Below are positions 57,255 through 64,000 of a DNA stretch of 64,000 bases, in pieces. Numbering within the stretch: position 1 is the first letter of the stretch; each line of letters begins with the position of its first letter. Origin of the DNA: Paralithodes platypus (taxonomy: Eukaryota > Arthropoda > Malacostraca > Decapoda > Lithodidae); NCBI GenBank assembly GCA_032716605.1, contig CM064571.1, positions 18,449,856 through 18,513,855 of the forward strand, read 5' to 3'. Made by a program: the position numbers and the translations under genes. Below the pieces are notes generated by a model. That model had not been told where the DNA came from, ran no database searches, and saw nothing but the letters and a program-made list of their open reading frames with translations.

Positions 57255-57759
57255 TTTGGAGATTTATGTGTTCGGAGGCCGGGGAGACGCAATCGTGTTT
57301 ACGGTGTTTACGTCAGGGGGTCGGATTCAAACCTGCAAACTCGAGCGTCAACCAATCACCACCCACCTTGCCTATGACGTCACCAGACCCAAATTATTTT
57401 ATATGCGTGTTAATTCAAAGTAACGATAAGACTTTTAATTGTTTGGAAAAATTATCCTTAATGCTAAAAAACGTAAATTATTTCATAATGGAGGTGATTA
57501 GGAAGAATATGGGAACACGTACAACTTCCAGCCATAAGTTTTACCGTTATTGTAATGTATAATACATACCCCTGCTAATTATATAATACTAATAATGTTC
57601 AAGTTTAATTAGCAATGTGTTTTATGATAAATAAATGTGCATGTTTTATATTTTTGTAAATACCGCGGCCTTGATGTAAACAAGAGCGCGTCGTCTGCAC
57701 CCTAATCAGCTGATTGTCCCATTTTCCCCTATCCCTCATTTTTCCTTAATTCCGCAATT
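57255..57759. promoter_or_regulatory. Bidirectional promoter, UBE2C / beta carbonic anhydrase
   Basis: 505 bp between the two divergent start codons. On the UBE2C side: TTCAAA at 57326-57331, which is TTTGAA (a CHR element) for UBE2C; CCAAT at 57352-57356, 20 bp further upstream; a full CRE, TGACGTCA, at 57375-57382; and a near-CRE TTACGTCA at 57308-57315. CHR plus CCAAT boxes close to the start is the known layout of G2/M genes, and vertebrate UBE2C is such a gene. On the carbonic anhydrase side: AATCAGCTGATT palindrome (57704-57715) and a CT-rich stretch before the ATG. No TATA box for either gene. Confidence 0.6.
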
Positions 57760-58226
57760 ATGGGAATGTCTCGGATATTACAGGGGGTAATGAGGTACAG
57801 GAAGACCTACAGGGAGAGCATGGTCAAGCAGTTTGAAGTTGTGCGAGATGATCCACACGTAGGTTATAGGCTAGGCCTTACCAAGTTTCTCACTCACTGG
57901 CCTTCACCATCTTGTAATAATAATACTAATAAATCGCTTAGGCCTAGGCCTAGGCCTATACATCTTTGGACTTTGGTGATCATGTGTTTGTGTGGTCAAT
58001 ATTTACGAGTCACACCACAGCTGGGATCTCATTTTTAACGGTAGTTTTGGGTTCCTATCATTCTTCCTTCATTGCTATATACTTTTTATCTACCGGATTT
58101 TTTTTATTTTTTTATTTTATTATTTTTTTTTAGGCTAACCTAACCAAAAAACCTAACTTAACCTAACCTAATAGCCCCCAAATACATTTAGGTTAGGTTA
58201 GGTTAGGTTTTTAGGTTAGGTTAATG

Positions 58227-58260
<34 letters not shown>

Positions 58261-58969
58261 ATAATAATAATAGGACCTAATAATAATAATATTTTCCGGT
58301 GGATAAAAAGTATATAGCAATGAAACATAGAATGATAGGAACCCAAAACTACCCTTAGAATTGAGATTCCAGCTGTGGTGTGACTCGTAAATATTGACCG
58401 TTTGGGTTACTTCAGTCTGTTGCTTCGTTATTTATTTTTGTATTTGATTTTGTCTAGGCTAGCCTATAGGCTAGGGACCTAGCGGCTAGCCTATAATGGG
58501 TAAATTTTAAGATGGCACTCGCGACGTTATTAAATTTGATTTTCAGTCCAACTTTTCAGAATAGCCTACTCTCAGGTCTAGTCTATAGGCTTACATTAAT
58601 TATCAATACATAGGCCTAAAATTGCTGTGGGAGAAAATTTGGTCATTGTGAAGTAGCCTAGACTATATTAGGCTAGAGCTGCCAGCCTGCACAATGCTCA
58701 TTGTTTTTATTTTCCTGTAAATTTGTTCACCTGCCCCTCGTTTTGAAAAAAATATGTCTAGAATGTGGGTGTGGGTGCGGAAATATTTTGTTATCACAGT
58801 TAGGACTAATATTTAGCCTATTTGCAACATTTAAAAGTCATACATGGTCGGAAAAAGACCCAAAAATCTTGACTTAAACGATTTGGATAATTACTGTACT
58901 GTAGTTATAAAATTAAAGTACTGTACTGTATACAGTATAGCATACTGTATATAATAATATATATATAGG

Positions 58970-59004
<35 letters not shown>

Positions 59005-62000
59005 GGTATATATATATATAATTATAATATATTATATATATCATATATATGTATAATTTTGTAGTCTAGCCTATACAATATTGTCATATGACAATAAGCT
59101 AAATATAGTAATTTCATCCATTCCTAACATTTCAGCCAAAAGCCGTGTTCTTCACCTGCATGGACAGTCGGATGTTACCAACCAGGTTCACTCAGACAAA
59201 CGTTGGGGATATGTTTATTGGTGAGTAAGTCAGGAGGTGAGAGAAGCGAAGGTCAAACCATCAAGGTGATGAGAAATCAGGGTGAGAAAGAGATTCAAGA
59301 GAAGTCATGATGACTGATGACAGAGAAATCCTGAGAAGAGAAAAAAAGAGAAAAGCTAGGGTCAGATAGAGGGAGTTGAGGGTGAAGGGAGAGGTCTGGA
59401 TCATGAGGTACCATAGAGGTCAAGTTACCATAGGCTTATACAGTATATGAAAAAGCAGATACCATATTGATTAAGAGATTGGAATGGAGGTCATGTTCTT
59501 AACTCCTCTTAATCTTGTATGATAAATCATAAATTAACTACTGTACAAAGTACGAACTAAACCTACTGTGATTTTAAGTGTCCCTGTATAAGAAGACGTA
59601 TTTTTAATCTTTAGTCTGGTTAGAGAGAGAGAGAGAGAATGAGCTATTTTTCAACAGCCTACTGGGCTGCAGCCCTCATAAGGCTGGTTAATCTGCAGAA
59701 CAGATATTACTAATGACAATAGTGAGACTGGTACATCAGGAGGCAAATTAGATACAGGTAACTAAAGTACAGATGCGATAGGTGAAATATAGCATCAGAA
59801 ATGCATGAAAACAAAGATGATTAAAGTTCGTCAAAGAGGTGTATTGCAATCAAGAAACGTCGTATGGGGGAAAAGTCAAAAGATGGTGAAGGAGCAAGGA
59901 TGCGGTGCGCAAGGAAAGCCGGCGCTCAGAATCATACCGAGGGCACTCACAAAGGATATAACGGACGGTGACTGGTGTTTGACAAGTAACACAAAATGGG
60001 GGCGGAGTCGGAGGCGTTGTCATTAAATGGCCATGCGTGTAACGAGTGTGCCCAATACGTAGGCGCGTCAGGATGACCTGATTCGCCCGACACGGATCAA
60101 TGGAGGGTGGCCAAGGGTGTACACCGGCTAGTATACTGCGGAGGTGGTTGGTAGTATCAACGTTTGTCCATTCCCTCTGCTGGTTACCCTTTAGTCTGGT
60201 TAGCATTCGACAATTTTATGCAGTTCAGGAAGGATCTCTAGGAATCAAAGGAGTAAAAGCTCTATATATTCTCTCTAGTTCCCACAAGTTCTTCCTTAAC
60301 TGAATCAAATCATCTAATAATAGGTAGCCTAGAATAAATTATTATAATGCATCATAATCCTCAAGGGAAATGTGTGCCTCATACTACCCTGTATAGCCAC
60401 AAGCTTGTAAAGTCAGTAAAAATAGGTTAGTCAAGTTAACAAGTCTTCCTATCATATAAGATATAGGGTAGTGCAGAATTCGGTTACCCACTTTACCCAG
60501 CTGAAATCTACTCCCGGGCGACCGAATTATGCACCACCCTGTACATAGTAATTAAGGGGAGATAGGCTGGTTTTTTTGTCTATTTATTCAGTTATTCATA
60601 CGGTATATTTTTTTAGTTGCCTCGTAATGCCTCCATCAAGCTTAAAAAAATATCTCGTAGACCCCTCTTCAAGATAGATTTGTAAATTTTTCGGTAGAAT
60701 TTTTTTTCCGGCCAAAGGCCGGTTCTAGGTAAAATTACAGGCTCGCTATCACTTGCCAGGAAAAAATTGACAGGTAAATGACACAAAAGGCCTTAAAATT
60801 GACACCGAAATGGGGCGAAAGGTGTTAAAATTGCCATACTAAGGTGCTGAACGTCTTAAAATCTAAAAAAAAAAAGTACTAAACACGAGGGAGAAAGTGG
60901 CCCCTTTCCCCTTAAGAGAGAGATAGAGCACTAATTGATTAAATACTATAGACCTACTAATGATGTTATCCTTTCCCCAGTGCGTAACGCTGGTAACCTG
61001 GTGCCTCACGCTAACTTGTGTGGCCACGAGGAGATCACCACAGAGCCTGCCGCCCTGGAGCTGGGCTGTGTCATCAACGGCATCAAGCATGTCATTGTTT
61101 GTGGACATTCAGACTGTAAGGTCAGTCATTGTCTGATACTGTTGTAATTGGAATATGAGATTAACATTATTTTCTTGCTCAATATGTAATGATTATGATT
61201 AATATTTTGTGATTCTGTGTGAATTCTTTTGAATTTTAATCAGTGTTGCTTAATAAAAATAGCTCTCCTCTTTCCTTCTGGAAGACCAAATACTGTACAC
61301 TCACCTGAGAATATGTTTAACACTGAAAAAAAGCTACTGCAGCTGTACAGCGAAAGGGACTTTGGCAATATTATACAGAACCCTAATTAGTTAACCTTGG
61401 ATTGTGAGAACTAATTGGATTCATAATTGTATCAATATTGCCTCAAGCTCTTTCATGCCTTTTGTTGTTGTGTGCAGGCGATGAACATGTTACACATGAT
61501 GCGTAACAGTGACCGCACACTACACGAGGTGCTGAAGTTGTCGCCCCTGAAGGCCTGGTTGGTGCGTCACGGCCACTCCTCCATCGTTAAGTTTGCCCAG
61601 CTGGAGGTGTCAGACTTCCAGGCTCCACTTGTCTTCCAGGTTCACACTCTTACATATTTTCACAGTTTATATTTTTGTACTTTGTATAGGCCTATACTTC
61701 TTGAACTGACTTTGTTTATTCTTCTACTTATTGAATTGTTTAACTTATTATAAATGCATTATTACAATTTTATATATTCTGACTCCATCCAAATATTTAA
61801 TTATTGCACAATAAACTTTTAATCTCTCAAACTGAAGTGGCTCAAAATTGGTTAAATACCTTTTCAATTTCACAATTGCCAAATATTATATACCTCTTAA
61901 CCCGGGAATTGCGGGAAGACTCTTAAGAGTTCCCCCAGCGGACTGCGGGAAGACTCTTAAGAGTCAGGGGGAAAAAAAATCAATTTAAAACCGAAATTTT

Positions 62001-62930
62001 ATTTTTTAATTTTTGTTTTGCCCCTGGGCCATGCAAAATATCACTCCTCTACCTCCCCTCCTTCCCCACTTTCCTCCCCTCCTTCAGTTATCACCTATTT
62101 TCCCTGTTATTCCCTTATTCTGTGGTATATTTTCGTGCTAACATTAGCGAGTTGCAAGCAGGGCATTGTCATCACTGTTAGCAAGCGAGTGCAAGAGAGA
62201 GAGAGAGAGTATCGATCGACAGTGTCTCTCCAGACTTGGGGAAAAGTGGCGGGAAAGGAGGTTGCCTCAGCCATACATTATGTAACTCCCGGCCTGTATC
62301 GCCGATTTTGACCATCCAAACGCTGTTTCCACTTGTTTTATTGTTGTAACAGGTTAATACCTTTATAATCAACCTATAATAGGCACATATGGAGAAGTAT
62401 TAATGCTATTTATGGTAAAATAAATATTTTAGTGATGGAAACAGCTAAAATACATGCGCACAGGCAGAGGTGCCTCATACCCCCCATGCGCACTTCAGAG
62501 GTTAAAAGCTCTGATCTTTTCTGGTAAACAGGTAGTGATTGTTTATGCAGTGATTAACAGTGAAAAAATTATCAAATGCAATTTACTTATATAATACGGT
62601 TCACAATGTTTAGGTGTTAGTATAACCAGATTTGTCTTGCAGGCAGAAACCCCCATGAGACGATTTGTAGCATACATCGACCCCGACAACCGATTTTCTG
62701 TGGAGGACAAATTATCCCAGGTGAACACACTCCAGCAACTCCAGAACATCGCCAGCTATAACTTCATGCGCGAGGGTTTGTCCCGCGGCCGAGTCTACAT
62801 CCACGCTCTCTGGTTTGACATCTACACTGGCGACATCTATTACTTCAGCCGCCAGCAGAAGATGTTTGTTGACGTTAACGAGACCAATATGGAGAAGTTA
62901 TTGGATGAGGTGCTTAAGTATTATACGTAG
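57760..62930 (+). CDS. Beta carbonic anhydrase
   Basis: Zinc enzyme for reversible CO2 hydration, of the beta class found in invertebrates, plants and microbes but not vertebrates. Five exons: 57760-57858, 59136-59220, 60981-61120, 61478-61639 and 62643-62930. GT-AG, in frame, 257 aa, close to the Drosophila enzyme (255). Motifs: RILQGVMRYRKTYRE at the N terminus; CMDSR (41-45) with zinc Cys41 and the Asp43-Arg45 dyad; RNAGNLVPHA; CGHSDCK with zinc His104 and Cys107; ALWFDIYTGDIYYFS near the end. All ligands are intact. The start at 57760 or the ATG six bases on are both possible. No strong mitochondrial presequence is seen, though insect homologues can be mitochondrial. Intron 1 holds a TTAGG foldback, intron 2 a LINE piece and a T3 element, intron 4 a T1 MITE. 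Confidence 0.96.
57994..58399. mobile_element. TTAGG foldback element, copy d, loop inverted
   Basis: 406 bp, GGTCAATATTTACGAGTCAC to its mirror. Target duplication GTTTGTGT/GTTTGGGT (57986-57993, 58400-58407; 7 of 8). Between the arms the loop reads TAGCCCCCAAATACATTTA, the reverse complement of the loop in copies a, b and c. A long A-run expands the right arm (58229-58258). In carbonic anhydrase intron 1, starting 136 bp after exon 1. Confidence 0.94.
58955..59055. repeat. (AT)n microsatellite
   Basis: About 90 bp of TA repeats with short interruptions in carbonic anhydrase intron 1, ending about 80 bp before exon 2. Confidence 0.9.
59630..60206 (-). pseudogene. LINE C-terminal (RNase H-type end) fragment
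   Basis: The minus-strand frame 60206-59850 has VILTRLRIGHTRYTHGHLM, then CVTCQTPVTVRYILCECPRY and ..ERR. This is the typical end of I/Jockey-group LINE ORF2 after the RNase H domain, with its CxxC..H/Y..C zinc-like motif. The 3' UTR probably continues to about 59640 (GGCTGCAGCCCTCATAAGGC); a similar short piece is at 22598. Truncated, in carbonic anhydrase intron 2. Confidence 0.8.
60552..60915. mobile_element. TTAA MITE (family T3), complete long form
   Basis: TTAA at 60552-60555 and 60912-60915; ends TTAAGGGGAGATAGGCTGG and (inwards) TTAAGGGGAAAGGGGCCAC. The interior has CCATCAAGCTTAAAAAAATA, the GGCCAAAGGCCGG hairpin and GGCTCGCTATCACTTGCCAG. About 364 bp, against 236 bp for the short form at 9069-9304. 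In carbonic anhydrase intron 2, ending 65 bp before exon 3. Confidence 0.82.
61897..62505. mobile_element. TTAA MITE (family T1), complete copy
   Basis: TTAA at 61897-61900 and 62502-62505; ends TTAACCCGGGAATTGCGGGA and (inwards) TTAACCTCTGAAGTGCGCAT, 14 of 17 matching. Near the left end GCGGGAAGACTCTTAAGAGT is present twice. 609 bp, non-coding. In carbonic anhydrase intron 4. Confidence 0.88.
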
Positions 62931-62977
62931 TCAACGCCACACACACAGTATACACATTGCAAAAATACACATTGCAA

Positions 62978-63029
62978 AAGATGTTTGATATTAATGAGAC
63001 CAACATAAAGAAGTTGTTGGACGAGGTGC
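62978..63029 (+). pseudogene. Partial copy of the last carbonic anhydrase codons, in the 3' UTR
   Basis: Begins 48 bp after the stop codon. It resembles 62859-62913 but is 3 bp shorter and diverged: it encodes KMFDINETNIKKLLDEV beside KMFVDVNETNMEKLLDEV. ACACATTGCAAAA-type repeats precede it. It is not translated, being after the TAG with stops in between. Confidence 0.82.
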
Positions 63030-64000
63030 AACACCTAGCGTACACATTCACTGCCTCACCCAGTCGACCAGTTATCCAATTAGCTGACTGCCTAGTTCAT
63101 TAATACCATGTCATGAAGCACACACATCAATACAGTAGTTATTATAAGCACAGACTGGTACCTTTATATATATACAGTATATTCAGCACAGTAAACCTCT
63201 CTTTTTCTAATCCTGGGCTTCCGGAAACCTGCAACTTTCAGCCTAGATATCCAGTTCAGCCTTTGTCTTTCTCTTTCAGGCAAATGAAAGACTGAAGTAA
63301 ATATCTGTATAATTATACAGGATTCGGTCTGGACATTTACCTATCTCATTTCAACTAGGTCTGAAAGACCGAGGTAATTGTCCGAACACCTGATATCTAT
63401 TTTGGACTAGCACCTCGGTTTTTCAAACTAAGGCCTAGACAAACGCTGTAATTGTTGGTGGCAATTACTATAGTTTTACCGTATTCCCAACCAGTGAATA
63501 TGAAATACTAATTCTTGTACTGTACTTGCAATGAGAAGCACTGTACATGTACAGTATTTGAATATTATTCCAATATTCTCATTGCAAGTACGATAGTGTA
63601 TCATATATATTGACTGGGTAGAAATACATTAAAACTATGCTACTCACCGTACCACCGATAACAAAAAGGATTATCCAGGAATACAGGCCTAAATCCAAAA
63701 GATGGAGGTAAAGGTCACAAACTGTGGTGTTTCGTAGTTTAACTCTCCCACGATAAAGCCCCCGTGTGGACATTTGATATCTCAAATATATCTCAGGGCA
63801 ACTCTTTTTATTTCATTCTGAATATACCTGGAATTCGTGCATATTTCTAACTGGAGATTTAAGAGTGAATATTTGTTTCTATTTCTAGCACTTATGTAGT
63901 TCTAAGAGGAAATATTGTATTTATAGTTTTACCTGATTTTACAGGAACTATAGTGTAGTAGAACCATATAACTTGTGACACAGGGTATGTACATGTTTCT
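63030..64000. other. Carbonic anhydrase 3' flank
   Basis: No gene seen. An imperfect inverted pair GTACTTGCAATGAGAA / TTCTCATTGCAAGTAC (63521-63593) is present. No AATAAA was recognised close to the stop, so the transcript end is unknown. Confidence 0.4.

Noticed and set aside
26640..58220. TTAGG runs as evidence of a telomere or interstitial telomeric site
   Set aside because: The runs are short (two to seven units), occur in both orientations and sit inside defined mobile elements with target duplications, within gene introns.

Overview
The window is a piece of a nuclear eukaryotic chromosome. It has five spliced protein-coding genes with GT-AG introns, and the rest is repetitive DNA: LINE fragments, tRNA-headed SINEs, many short inverted-repeat transposons and long microsatellites. 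The five proteins are animal, and the set includes an invertebrate-type beta carbonic anhydrase. TTAGG arrays, the arthropod telomere unit, occur inside mobile elements. Together with the microsatellite density and the LINE types this points to an arthropod, probably a decapod crustacean. That placement is an inference; nothing in the window names the species.

Layout. 1-8.1 kb: a long dispersed repeat (copy A), a broken LINE with another LINE tail inserted in it, a second decayed LINE and MITEs. 8.1-10.1 kb (minus): a three-exon stefin (intracellular cystatin) gene that open-reading-frame scans miss because each exon is short. 10.2-22 kb: intergenic, with SINEs, a tandem repeat, an element with long GGCGGGA-rich terminal inverted repeats, and copy B of the long repeat. 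22.1-28.1 kb (minus): mitochondrial malate dehydrogenase, seven exons, 340 aa. 28.1-32 kb: the divergent upstream region shared with the next gene, containing a three-level nested transposon. 32.0-42.5 kb (plus): Rab geranylgeranyltransferase alpha subunit, nine recognised coding exons, 572 aa. 42.5-50.6 kb: convergent intergenic DNA full of repeats. 50.6-57.3 kb (minus): the APC/C ubiquitin-conjugating enzyme UBE2C, four exons, 179 aa. 57.8-62.9 kb (plus): beta carbonic anhydrase, five exons, 257 aa, head-to-head with UBE2C across a 505-bp region carrying CHR-like, CCAAT and CRE motifs.

The five genes are ordinary housekeeping or regulatory genes of unrelated pathways (protease inhibition, TCA cycle, Rab prenylation, mitotic ubiquitination, CO2 hydration). 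I joined each exon set by hand; every junction keeps frame and the lengths match their families.

The most unusual material is mobile. A foldback element of about 390-406 bp has long inverted arms that converge on opposed TTAGG arrays. It occurs four times, each copy flanked by an 8-bp target duplication and each lying in the first intron of a gene (for one copy this depends on a split-start model). A second, unrelated-looking 505-510 bp element shares its GGTCAAT end and its 8-bp target duplication, which suggests one common transposase. Several other families insert at TTAA. Empty sites visible in the window prove some of these insertions.
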